This document shows, piece by piece, positions 7,199-16,145 of a DNA stretch of 43,686 bases (position 1 is its first letter; each line of letters begins with the position of its first letter). The notes beneath the pieces were generated by a model, which saw only the letters and a list, made by a program, of their open reading frames with translations, was not told the DNA's origin and made no database searches. The DNA is taken from positions 1 to 43,686 of the forward strand of contig NZ_JAECZA010000027.1 of NCBI RefSeq assembly GCF_016056275.1. Direction: 5' to 3'. The position numbers and the translations under genes were made by a program. This DNA is from Dendronalium phyllosphericum CENA369 (GTDB lineage Bacteria > Cyanobacteriota > Cyanobacteriia > Cyanobacteriales > Nostocaceae).

Positions 7199-7933
7199 GT
7201 GAAGGGTGCGACTAAAGAACCTCAAGAAAACGCAGCGTCAAATTTGGATGCCGCAAAAATTAAATGGTTTCGCCACCAACTCTCTACATGGGGAACGCAA
7301 AATTTACGCGATTTTCCTTGGCGGCAGACTTGCGATTCTTACGCAATTATTGTTGCAGAATATCTGCTACAAAAAACAGACGCAGCTACGGTTGTTCCTA
7401 TTTACAAAGCATTTCTCTTGAGGTATTCTACCCTCGAAAACTTAGCCAAGGCAAACATTAATGAATTGAGCGAACTGCTCGTGCCTTTAGGTCTTTACTT
7501 CCGCGCTGAAAGATTACAAAAGTGCGCTCGCATCATCTTAGAGCAGTATGGAGGAAAAATCCCCGATTCAGAACAGCAGTTACTTGAATTACCTGGAATT
7601 GGTAAGTATACGGCTCGTGCTATCTGTTCTCAAGCCTTCAATCAACCGTTAGCCGTACTCGATACTAACGTAGCCCGTATCCTCGAACGCTTCTTTGGCT
7701 TGCAAGGGGAAAGAGTTAAATCGCGCTGTAAGATTCTTTGGAGTGCAGCAGAAATAATTGCTCCCGAGAAGGAAGTTGGCAAGTGGAATCTCACCTTGCT
7801 AGACTTTGGAGCTATGGTTTGCAGGGCAAAAAATCCTCTTTGTAATGATTGTCCGCTTTCGGCAAAGTGCGATTATATGCAGACACAACCAAACGACAGT
7901 AAAAAAATACTTCTATCTGGTGGTTTAAAATAG
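7199..7933 (+). CDS. HhH-GPD DNA glycosylase with FeS cluster (MutY/Mig type)
   Basis: The 244-residue protein is a base-excision DNA glycosylase. FPWR (39-42) and Glu54 in IVAEYLLQKT match MutY and the archaeal G:T mismatch glycosylase group. The helix-hairpin-helix LPGIGKYTA spans about 131-139, the catalytic Asp155 sits in LAVLDTNVAR, and the 4Fe-4S cysteines are C208-x6-C215-x2-C218-x5-C224. Tyr137 replaces the lysine of endonuclease III, as in monofunctional enzymes. The C-terminal NUDIX domain of true MutY is missing. RAERLQ and YGGKIP resemble methylase-linked thymine glycosylases of the M.MthTI type. The start is GTG. No methyltransferase is in the window. Substrate: A opposite G/8-oxoG or T opposite G. 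Confidence 0.85.
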   Translation: MKGATKEPQENAASNLDAAKIKWFRHQLSTWGTQNLRDFPWRQTCDSYAIIVAEYLLQKTDAATVVPIYKAFLLRYSTLENLAKANINELSELLVPLGLYFRAERLQKCARIILEQYGGKIPDSEQQLLELPGIGKYTARAICSQAFNQPLAVLDTNVARILERFFGLQGERVKSRCKILWSAAEIIAPEKEVGKWNLTLLDFGAMVCRAKNPLCNDCPLSAKCDYMQTQPNDSKKILLSGGLK

Positions 7934-8174
7934 CACTTTGTTCGGATAATTACCTTTTGCATATCCTTTACAATAGCAGTCTGTTTAATATACCTGATTT
8001 TACTTTAGTTCTAGACTATAACTAGTCTTTTGTGAAAGTATCATATTCTACACAGAATTAAATTTTTGTTTTACCCCATTAACTAAATTAAAAAGTTTTG
8101 TACAAAATGTTTATTTAATGAGCCATCTATAAGTTTGATTGCTATATTGTATTAAACTAATTATTCTGGCAAAG

Positions 8175-8906
8175 ATGGGTAGGTCTGTGCGTAATGATTT
8201 ACATGGCTTGGAGATTAGTCAAAGAGAACTACAAAATTTGACTAATTTGCCTGTTAAAGATGAACTCATAATTATTAGTAATCCTATCAATCAATTAGGA
8301 AAACAAATTATCAAAAAAATTAAAGGCTCTGAGGGCGCTACTGTAGTTTTTTTGGTTTTTTCTGCATTCGTATTTGGATATCTTGTTTTTGATATTATTA
8401 TTAAGCTATTTGCTAATTGGATTACAATTCCATCCTGGGTATTATTAATTGTATTATGTTTATGGGGGGGAGGATTCACACAAATATTTTTATATTTTTG
8501 GTGGAAAAAAAGGCTAAAAATCCTAAAAAATAATCTCACAAGCTCTCTGCAAATTCTTTTGCATGATGTTGATAGATACAATTCAATTATTAAAGCAATA
8601 GATATCAACGATCAAATAGAAGAAGCAGGAAATCCAACAGTTATTATCAAAGAAAGAGAAAGAGTAATTGAAGCACTCAAACTGACAAGAAACGATTTAG
8701 TACGTGCTTTGAAAACGGAAAGAATTTTAAGAGAGAATAAAAATTTTATTCTCAGAAATACAGAGTTATTTGTCAATAATTTAGCAACTTTAACAGCAAT
8801 GCAAGTTACCGAACAAGCTACCGAACATGGACGGTTACTCAATGAAGCATTGCAGATTGCACTAGATGTGCAATATGAAATGAAAAAATTGCAGAGTCAA
8901 GAATAG
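8175..8906 (+). CDS. Hypothetical membrane protein with two transmembrane helices and coiled coil
   Basis: I do not recognise the family. The start at ATG 8175 (MGRSVRNDLHGLEIS) gives 243 residues; an upstream ATG at 8139 would add 12 hydrophobic residues with no support. Residues about 55-79 and 85-110 are two membrane helices joined by a short turn (FANWITIPSW), so both ends face the same side. Residues 115-243 are charged, helical and heptad-like (EERERVIEALKLTRNDLVRA-type), suggesting a coiled coil in the cytoplasm. It stands alone between the glycosylase and the DUF1350 gene. Confidence 0.7.
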   Translation: MGRSVRNDLHGLEISQRELQNLTNLPVKDELIIISNPINQLGKQIIKKIKGSEGATVVFLVFSAFVFGYLVFDIIIKLFANWITIPSWVLLIVLCLWGGGFTQIFLYFWWKKRLKILKNNLTSSLQILLHDVDRYNSIIKAIDINDQIEEAGNPTVIIKERERVIEALKLTRNDLVRALKTERILRENKNFILRNTELFVNNLATLTAMQVTEQATEHGRLLNEALQIALDVQYEMKKLQSQE

Positions 8907-8914
8907 TTAGAAAG

Positions 8915-9110
8915 GGATGTGGGGCAGAGGGGCAGAGGGGCAGAGGAGAAAAGATAATATAGAAATTAGTCTTGAGCGTCTGTACTCTTAACTCAGCACT
9001 CTTTACTACTGACCACTGACAGCTGACTCCCAACTGATAGCTTTTGTGGCAAACTAACCCAACTCTGCAATCTACGGTCTAACATAAAGTAATGTAAATT
9101 AAGCGATCGC
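8915..9110. repeat. Short tandem and dispersed intergenic repeats
   Basis: GGGGCAGAG is repeated three times at about 8921-8945, followed by the cyanobacterial tract with CTCAGCACTC, CTGACCACTGACAG and similar words up to about 9030, and a HIP1 site near 9102. These repeats recur in many gaps of the window. Confidence 0.6.
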
Positions 9111-9118
9111 CTGTAGGC

Positions 9119-9886
9119 ATGGACTGGAAAGAAATTAGAGGTAATTGGGTCATCATTCCCCCAAATCCCATCGGTATTATCCATTTTTTGGGAGGTGCAT
9201 TTGTCGCCACTGCACCCCACTTAACTTACCGCTGGTTCTTAGAACAGTTGGCAGCTAAAGGTTATGTTGTAATTGCCACGCCGTTTGTCAATACTTTGGA
9301 TCATATTGCGATCGCAAAATCCGTACTGCTGAACTTCGATCGCACCCTAGAAAGATTACATGACTCTATGGCTCTACGCAAGCTTTATCTGCCTACATAC
9401 GGTATCGGCCACAGTATGGGTTGTAAACTCCACTTGCTCATAGGCAGCCTTTTGCCTGTAGAACGAGCAGGCAATATTTTAATATCCTTCAATAACTATG
9501 CTGCCAAGGATGCTATTCCTTTAGTGGAGCAGTTTAATTCTACTTTTGCAATTGAGTTTACCCCCTCCCCATTAGAAACCAATCAGCTTGTCCTAGAACG
9601 CTACAATATTCGTCGCAACTTATTAATTAAATTTAGTAACGATACTCTCGATCAATCAGCAACTTTAACCAAAATCTTACAAGAACGCTTTTCTGATATG
9701 GTGACAGCACAAACTTTACCAGGAACTCACACCACACCCCTTGGTCAAGACATCAAATGGCAAACAGGAACGTCTTTCACTCCCTTTGATGCCCTAGGGC
9801 AATGGTTCAAGCAAGAAGTATACCGCGACCTCAACCAACTAAAACGCGCCATTCTCTTATGGCTGAATCCTCTTTCACCTCCATAA
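9119..9886 (+). CDS. DUF1350 alpha/beta-hydrolase-like protein
   Basis: The 255-residue product belongs to the DUF1350 family found in cyanobacteria and plastids. It has an N-terminal strand IIHFLGGAFVATAPHLTYRW, a helix, a strand GYVVIATPFVNTLDH, and the nucleophile elbow YGIGHSMGCKL with Ser99. The order strand-elbow-helix is that of alpha/beta hydrolases. A C-terminal His may be HTTPLGQD near 205-215. No signal peptide. The substrate is unknown; plant homologues are plastid proteins. It begins at ATG 9119 right after a HIP1 site. It appears to be a single-gene unit. Confidence 0.8.
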   Translation: MDWKEIRGNWVIIPPNPIGIIHFLGGAFVATAPHLTYRWFLEQLAAKGYVVIATPFVNTLDHIAIAKSVLLNFDRTLERLHDSMALRKLYLPTYGIGHSMGCKLHLLIGSLLPVERAGNILISFNNYAAKDAIPLVEQFNSTFAIEFTPSPLETNQLVLERYNIRRNLLIKFSNDTLDQSATLTKILQERFSDMVTAQTLPGTHTTPLGQDIKWQTGTSFTPFDALGQWFKQEVYRDLNQLKRAILLWLNPLSPP

Positions 9887-10143
9887 TATTTTGTTGATTA
9901 CTGGCAAAAGGTTATAAAGTCGAGAGACAATTGAGAATGGGTTATAGCAACTTGTAATTCGCAATCAAGGGCACAAAGTCTTTTATCCGTAATCTGATTA
10001 AATTTGCGTTTATTTATTTGATGCTGCCTTGTTTTAGATAATTAAGGTTAGTACTATGTTTGCACTCATAGCGCGAACTCATTAGCTATTTAAATATTTT
10101 TATTTTTCTATCTAATTTTAATTAAAATTTAATATCAAATTTT

Positions 10144-11280
10144 ATGTTTCAAATACTAGTAATAGATGACGACATTTCAATACAAATATTTCTGAAAAGA
10201 CTTTTGGAAAAGCAGGGTTATCAGGTAGTTGTTGCCAGCGATGGAGATGAAGGAATTACACAAGCTATTGCTTACCGTCCAGCACTGATTATTTGCGATT
10301 GGATCATGCCTGGTTTGAACGGTCTGGAAGTCTGTCATCGGATTAAAACCGATGAAAATTTATCTACAACCTTCTTTATTTTACTAACATCTTTGGATTC
10401 GGTTGCCGATCGCGTTAGAGGTCTAGATGCTGGTGCTGATGATTTTATCACTAAACCAATCGAGCAAAATGAACTCAAAGCAAGAGTCAGAGCCGGATTG
10501 CGCCTACACCAGTTGAGCCGGGATTTGCAGAACCAAAAGCTACTTTTAGAAACAGAACTAGCACAAGCAGCAGAATATGTGCGATCGCTGCTACCTTTAC
10601 CTATGACTGAACCCTTCACCATTAATTCCCAATTCATTCCTTCTCGGCAACTCGGAGGCGATTGTTTTGATTACTACTGGTTAGATCCCGATTATCTAGC
10701 AGTATATCTATTAGATACTGCTGGACATGGACTCAAAGCTACTCTTCCCTCTATTTCGGTGCTGAATTTGCTACGCTCTCGCGCTCTCAAAAATCTAAAT
10801 TACTATCAACCTAGCGACGTACTTAGAGGACTAAATGAAACCTTCCAAATGAATTATCAAAACGACAAATACTTTACTATCTGGTACGGAGTTTATAACC
10901 GAGCCAAACGGCAGTTAATTTATGCTAGTGCAGGTCATCCACCAGCAGTATTAGTATCTGGTACATCTCATAAAAATACTCAAGTTCAACTATTAAGAAC
11001 CCCCGGTATGCCAGTTGGCATGTTTCCGGAGGCAAAATATGTTGATGCTAGTTGCAATGTGGATAAATTTAGCAGCCTTTATATTTTTAGTGATGGTGCT
11101 TACGAAATTACTAAGTCAGATGGTACGCTTTGGAGTTTAGACGCTTTCATTCAAATACTTGCGAGTTTACAGCATACCGTTGGATATCAACTCGATCGGA
11201 TATTGAATTATCTCATTGCCCTGAATGCTAAAGAAGCTTTTGATGATGATTTATCAATCCTACAACTTAAATTTGATTAG
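10144..11280 (+). CDS. Response regulator with PP2C (RsbU/SpoIIE-type) phosphatase output
   Basis: The 378-residue protein has a receiver domain at 1-120 (acidic IDDD at 7-10, phosphoacceptor Asp52 in IICDWIMPGLNG, and the KP motif in FITKPIEQ), a helical linker around 125-160, and a PP2C-type serine phosphatase at about 165-378. The metal-binding residues are seen in LGGDCFDYYW, LLDTAGHGLKA, FSDGAYE and DDDLSILQL. Such proteins dephosphorylate STAS anti-anti-sigma factors. The gene facing it (11281-11613) encodes exactly that kind of substrate, with the two stop codons adjacent. Phosphorylation of Asp52 by a kinase probably sets the phosphatase activity; the large PAS kinase at 12363-15878 is a possible but unproven partner. 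Confidence 0.93.
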   Translation: MFQILVIDDDISIQIFLKRLLEKQGYQVVVASDGDEGITQAIAYRPALIICDWIMPGLNGLEVCHRIKTDENLSTTFFILLTSLDSVADRVRGLDAGADDFITKPIEQNELKARVRAGLRLHQLSRDLQNQKLLLETELAQAAEYVRSLLPLPMTEPFTINSQFIPSRQLGGDCFDYYWLDPDYLAVYLLDTAGHGLKATLPSISVLNLLRSRALKNLNYYQPSDVLRGLNETFQMNYQNDKYFTIWYGVYNRAKRQLIYASAGHPPAVLVSGTSHKNTQVQLLRTPGMPVGMFPEAKYVDASCNVDKFSSLYIFSDGAYEITKSDGTLWSLDAFIQILASLQHTVGYQLDRILNYLIALNAKEAFDDDLSILQLKFD

Positions 11281-11613
11281 TTAATTTTTGGATAGTAAAA
11301 CTTCATTAAAATCATCTTGAGTAGGAAATATTTCAAAGACTTTATCCATTCCTGTCAGCTCAAATAATATTCTTACTTGTTCGTTAATTGAGCAAAGAAC
11401 TAGTTTTGTATCCGCCGCCCGTAATGTTTTGAATGCTAATACCAAAGCGCCCAGAGCAGAACTATCCATAAAAGTCACATCTTGACAATCAACTAGCACA
11501 GTTTTTGCACCGCTTTCTAAAAGATCGGTTATATTTTGTCGCAATTCCTGTGAATTTGTGGTGTTAACAATTCCACTGAGCTTAATAACTTTAACTTTCA
11601 CTTGCTGATTCAT
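11281..11613 (-). CDS. STAS-domain anti-anti-sigma-factor-like protein
   Basis: The 110-residue protein is a single STAS domain of the SpoIIAA/RsbV type. TVLVDCQDVTFMDSSALGAL contains the phosphorylatable serine (Ser51 or Ser52 in DSSALG), followed by helix VLAFKTLRAADTKLVLCSIN. The partner switch works by phosphorylation of this serine by an anti-sigma kinase and release by a PP2C phosphatase, which is the convergently transcribed neighbour ending at 11280. No anti-sigma kinase (HATPase_c, RsbW type) is seen in the window. An AT-rich 749-base gap lies upstream. Confidence 0.93.
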   Translation of the reverse strand: MNQQVKVKVIKLSGIVNTTNSQELRQNITDLLESGAKTVLVDCQDVTFMDSSALGALVLAFKTLRAADTKLVLCSINEQVRILFELTGMDKVFEIFPTQDDFNEVLLSKN

Positions 11614-12362
11614 AATATTTCCAACTGATTTTTTGCAAGAGGGTGTGCCGATTTTGCTAGTATTATATACTAATACTCATACTTTGGAAAAAACTGAAAC
11701 TATCAAAGGTATGAATTATTTAATCTATAAAAATATAATAAATTCTAATCAATAGATAATCAAATATTAATAACTTTATTGAATAGAGTTATACTATTAT
11801 TTTTTAAATAAAACTTTAGCTGATTTATACAACTATTTACATTTCATAATCATCTTTTAAAGAAATATTATATTTTGCTTTTATCCTTCAAAAATAATAA
11901 CTTTGATATCAATTATTTTAAAAATAATTGAACAACCTATTAGTTGACTTAAGCATAGTTAATGGTTTGGAAAAACTAATCATATTATTTACCAGTCAAA
12001 ATCTTATATGAGACTTCAGCAATAATTGAAATCGAAATGTATGAAAAAATCAGATAAAGGTTAATAAGATAGATAGATAAACATAACCTAAAGCCGCAAA
12101 TATTTTTTGTATCCGTTGCATCAAAACACTTTTAATCAAACTAATTTAGACTTAGTAAGTAGCTAATCCTTTTTCAAGAGAGTAGAGTTTAGTATACAAC
12201 TTCACATTTGAAATTAACATAAGGTTATCAAGCATATCAGCCAGATAAAATCTACAAGACTAGAAGAAAGCTCGAACTTTTGGGCTGTGGAATACAAGCT
12301 CATAAGGATAGGTTTGTTTCATTTGTTTTGAATTTTACACGTCCAAGGAAAAAAGAATTAAC
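11614..12362. other. Long AT-rich non-coding gap
   Basis: I see no gene, repeat or strong hairpin in this 749-base stretch. It is very AT-rich (many TTTAAA and ATAAAT words). It holds the upstream region of the STAS gene and the 3' flank of the kinase gene. Confidence 0.5.
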
Positions 12363-15300
12363 TTATTCTTGACGAAGGGGAACAGTAATTACAAACTCAG
12401 TGCCACCTCCTAGTGGGGAAATACATTCTAAAAAACCACCATGTTTTTGAGTAATAATCTGGTAGCTAATAGATAACCCCATACCAGTACCTTTACCAAT
12501 TGGTTTTGTAGTAAAGAAAGGTTCAAATACTCTATTTTTGAGTGCCTCTGGAATTCCAGGGCCATTATCAGTAATGCTAATTGTTACTTTGTTTAGCTCT
12601 AGTAGTTGGGTACGAATGCGAATCTGTGGATGGTCAGTAGTCAGTTGTCCGTTGTCAGTTGTTTTTCCACTAACCACTGATTGCTGACCCTTCGGGTTCG
12701 CTACTTTGCCATCGTGACGGGAATCGTCAAGACGGCAAGTGGACTCACCGCGCTGACTCACCTGGGTCGTGAAACCCTCCCGCAGCGCTGTCTCATCATT
12801 GACTAATGACTCTTCTAAAGCATCGATCGCATTTGTCAAAATATTCATAAATACTTGGTTAAGCTGCCCAGCATAACATTCCACCAAAGGCAAGTTGCTA
12901 TATTCTTTGACCAATTGAATGGCACAACGCTCAGGTGTAGCTCTAATGCGATGCTCCAAAATCATCAAAGTGCTGTCAATTCCCTCATGGATATCTATCT
13001 CTTTCATCTCAGCTTCATCCAGACGCGAGAAAGTGCGTAGAGATATTACAATCTCCTGAATGCGCTTTGCCCCAACTTTCATCGAATTCAGGAGTTGAGG
13101 TAAGTCCTCAATCAGAAATTCTAGGTCTATCTCTGTTGCAAAGTCTTGAATTTGCAGTATGGGATCGGGATAGTGTTGCTGGTAGAACCGCACTAATTCC
13201 AGTAGGTCTTGAATATAGTCGTTAGTATGGATGAGATTGCCATAGATAAAATTAACAGGATTATTAATTTCATGGGCAATACCTGCTACTAATTGACCCA
13301 GACTGGACATTTTCTCACTTTGCACGAGTTGCATTTGAGTCTGCTGGAGTTCTTGAATGGCTTTTTCTAAGTCTTCTTTTTGCTGCTTTAACTGAGTTTC
13401 TGCCTGTTTGCGCTCAGTAATATTAAATGTTGTTCCCACCAATCGATAGATTTTACCTTCACTGTCTTGGAGTGGATTAATCGTAGTTAGCCACCAACTT
13501 TCTTGACAGTGGAAAGTTAGACACTCTTCGTAGCTAATAGGAGTATTTGCTTCTAGGCATCTTAAATATCTTTGTCGTATTGCTGCACCATCAACTGCAC
13601 CACGCACATCCTCTGGTTTTTTTCCAATCACTTCTATGCTGCTTATAGCAGTAGCACGTTCTGTAGCAGGGTTCCAACCTGTAAAGCAAAAATCACCATT
13701 TTCTAGAACATCCACAACAAATATGGCATGTTCAGATCCATCATAAACACTACGTAAAAACTGCTCTTTTTCTAACAGTTGAGCTGCTGCTCGTTTCAGC
13801 TCTGTGATGTCAGTAATTGCACCAACTAAACCGATGTTTTGACCTGTAGAATCTTTGATAGCATACGATCTCAAGAAAGTCTGCATAATCCGACCACTGC
13901 GAGAGCGTTGTTCAGCCTCACCTATCCAGGATTGGCCTGAAAGAGTAGTCTGCCAAACCTCTTGAGCAATTGCTGAGTTCGTGAAAGTAGCAGATACACC
14001 ACCAAATTCAATGAAGTCCTGCACAGTTTCGCATTCATACAATTTGCAAAACGCTGGATTCTGGTAAATATGATTGCCCCTTGCATCGCCTATGCCAATG
14101 GCATCACTTGAGCTTTCTAAAGCTTGCTTATAAAGCATCAAGTTCTGTTCAGCTTGCTTGCGTTCTGTGATATCTAGCACCATTGATGCTATGGCAATAA
14201 CTTCGCCATTATCAGCCACTAAAGGGCTGTTATACCATTCGCAGAAAATTATCCTAGTATCTTTTGTCAGGTTCTCGTTAACACTAAAAGTTCCTCCTCG
14301 CTGCTGCAAAAGAGCAATCGTTACTTGCTTCACATGTTTTCTAGCAACTTCAGGAACTAAAAACTCAAGATAACTACCTAAAACTTCACTTTTGCTATAT
14401 CCAAAAATTCTTTCTGCTGCCGGATTCCATTCTTGAATCTCAAATTTAGTATTCCATTCAATCACACCTACTGGTGTTTGTTGAATCAAAAGTGCTAGTC
14501 TTTGCTGCGAAGTTGTTAATTCTGCTTTTGTTTGTTGTCGTTTGGCAATCTCAGCCTGTAAAGCTTGGTTAGCGTGTGCCAGTTCTTGAGTTCGCTCTTC
14601 TACCCGTTTTTCCATTTCTGCATAAGCTTGCTGGAGTGCTAACTCTGTCTGCTTACTGTGGGTTATGTCCATTATTAGACCATCCCAAAGAATCGACCCA
14701 TCCGCTTGCAGTTCTGGACGAGATACCGCCCGTAGCCATTTGACTTGTTCGGTAGGCAAAACAATTCGCCCTTCCCAATACCAGGGTTGCAAGGTTTGGG
14801 CAGAAACAGCGATAGATTGTTCAACAGCCTCACGTTCATCTGGGTGGACAAGTGAAATTAGCAAACTGGCATCAGCTTGAATTTCTTCTGGCGTTAACCC
14901 ATAAATTTCATAACAACCAGAACTAACATAAGGACAAGAAACTGAACCATTGGAATGCAGCATAAATTGATAGAGCATTCCTGGCACATTTGCCGATAGC
15001 TTTTGCAATTTTGCTTGACTGTGACGTAGGGCTTCTTCAGTTCGTTGGCGCTCTGTGATATCTTCGTAAGTGCCAAGAATACCTACTACATTGCCCTGAG
15101 CATCGCGCAACGGAATTTTATTGGTATCTACCCAATGCTGCTTGCCATCGGCCTTTTGTTGGGTCTCAATAATGTGTAGTTCTGGTTTGCCCGATTCCAT
15201 GATGCGGCGATCGCATTCTCGATACCATTCAGACTCTTCTTTTGTCCAAGGCAAATCGCAGTCATTCAACCCGACGATATCATCTGGTGAATCCACACAT

Positions 15301-15878
15301 GCGTCACGGGCAAAATTCTGATTACAGCCTAAATAAACTGAATTAAGGTCTTTCCAAAAAATATACTGAGGTATGTTGTCCATCACCAGTTGCAGTAGCT
15401 GTTTTGACTGCCGTAGTTCGGTTTCCACCCGCTTATATTGTGTGATATCTCGAATACTACCGACTACGAACTTATTACCCTCACTATCCTCAAACAAACA
15501 TTTTTTGGTAGAAATAAAGCGCGTTAATCCGCGATTGTCAGTCAAAACTTCTTCATTTTCATTGCACATACCTGTAACAAAAACAAGTTCATCTTTTTCC
15601 CAAAAAACATCAGCTTCTGCTTTGGGAAACAAGTCATAGTCTGACTTGCCAATCAATTCTTCTCGGCTACGCCCCAACAATTTGCAAAAGGCATCATTGA
15701 GCAGTACCCAGCGGTGTTGGCGGTCTTTGACAAAAATCGGGTCATCCGTACCATTAATAATCTGTAGTACAAAGGCTACAGAGAAATTTTCTTGCTGATT
15801 TTTGCGCGGACAATTGCTAGCGAGTTCCCGTAGTTCGTCGCGGGACTCGGATGTTTTGCTGTCCTTTTCCATGCCCAA
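12363..15878 (-). CDS. Six-PAS sensor histidine kinase
   Basis: This 1171-residue kinase has no membrane segment, so it is cytoplasmic. Six PAS/PAC units follow each other at about 35-155, 160-280, 285-415, 455-575, 580-700 and 705-830, each ending in a DITE(R/L)K-type PAC signature. A coiled coil (YAEMEKRVEERTQELAHANQ) lies at 415-455. The dimerisation domain has His869 in GIAHEINNPVNF. The ATPase domain shows the N box (VFMNILTNAIDALEE), DNGPGIP at about 1102 and GKGTGMGLSIS. Between N box and G1 box about 60 residues (1026-1085) derive from a dispersed intergenic repeat. There is no receiver domain. The signal is unknown; the PP2C response regulator at 10144 is a possible target. Confidence 0.92.
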   Translation of the reverse strand: MGMEKDSKTSESRDELRELASNCPRKNQQENFSVAFVLQIINGTDDPIFVKDRQHRWVLLNDAFCKLLGRSREELIGKSDYDLFPKAEADVFWEKDELVFVTGMCNENEEVLTDNRGLTRFISTKKCLFEDSEGNKFVVGSIRDITQYKRVETELRQSKQLLQLVMDNIPQYIFWKDLNSVYLGCNQNFARDACVDSPDDIVGLNDCDLPWTKEESEWYRECDRRIMESGKPELHIIETQQKADGKQHWVDTNKIPLRDAQGNVVGILGTYEDITERQRTEEALRHSQAKLQKLSANVPGMLYQFMLHSNGSVSCPYVSSGCYEIYGLTPEEIQADASLLISLVHPDEREAVEQSIAVSAQTLQPWYWEGRIVLPTEQVKWLRAVSRPELQADGSILWDGLIMDITHSKQTELALQQAYAEMEKRVEERTQELAHANQALQAEIAKRQQTKAELTTSQQRLALLIQQTPVGVIEWNTKFEIQEWNPAAERIFGYSKSEVLGSYLEFLVPEVARKHVKQVTIALLQQRGGTFSVNENLTKDTRIIFCEWYNSPLVADNGEVIAIASMVLDITERKQAEQNLMLYKQALESSSDAIGIGDARGNHIYQNPAFCKLYECETVQDFIEFGGVSATFTNSAIAQEVWQTTLSGQSWIGEAEQRSRSGRIMQTFLRSYAIKDSTGQNIGLVGAITDITELKRAAAQLLEKEQFLRSVYDGSEHAIFVVDVLENGDFCFTGWNPATERATAISSIEVIGKKPEDVRGAVDGAAIRQRYLRCLEANTPISYEECLTFHCQESWWLTTINPLQDSEGKIYRLVGTTFNITERKQAETQLKQQKEDLEKAIQELQQTQMQLVQSEKMSSLGQLVAGIAHEINNPVNFIYGNLIHTNDYIQDLLELVRFYQQHYPDPILQIQDFATEIDLEFLIEDLPQLLNSMKVGAKRIQEIVISLRTFSRLDEAEMKEIDIHEGIDSTLMILEHRIRATPERCAIQLVKEYSNLPLVECYAGQLNQVFMNILTNAIDALEESLVNDETALREGFTTQVSQRGESTCRLDDSRHDGKVANPKGQQSVVSGKTTDNGQLTTDHPQIRIRTQLLELNKVTISITDNGPGIPEALKNRVFEPFFTTKPIGKGTGMGLSISYQIITQKHGGFLECISPLGGGTEFVITVPLRQE
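12627..12800. repeat. Dispersed intergenic repeat within the kinase gene
   Basis: The plus strand here reads GTCAGTAGTCAGTTGTCCGT and onward through GGACTCACCGCGCTGACTCA to CCTCCCGCAGCGC. The GTCAGTTGTC words also occur in intergenic repeats at about 17420, 21810 and 30850. The segment stays in frame with the kinase gene and adds about 60 low-complexity residues to the ATPase domain. Confidence 0.65.
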
Positions 15879-16145
15879 ATTCCTGTTTGTAAGCGTTTCA
15901 GCCTGCGATCGCCCGAAATCAGATGCACCAACTCTGAGAAAAATTCTCTAAGGCTATTACCTCTGCTGTTTTAGTATTCCCAATGACCGTGATTTCTCAA
16001 CAAATAGTATTTGTGAAAAGAACAGGGCAGACGGGCAGAGGGAGATGAGGGAGATGAGGAATAATAACTTCCAACCTCCGACTTGCAACTTGCGACTTGC
16101 AACTTCTGCCTTCTGACTCAGCACTCAGCACTCAGCACTCAGCAC
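15879..16145. repeat. Short tandem repeats between kinase and HTH-GrpE genes
   Basis: The gap holds GGGAGATGAGG-type units (about 16038-16060), ACTTGCAACTTGCGACTTGC words (16080-16105) and the heptamer CTCAGCA repeated four times (about 16117-16145). No gene is seen. The same three repeat types recur at 17480-17650, 21640-21730 and 30240-30360. Confidence 0.65.
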
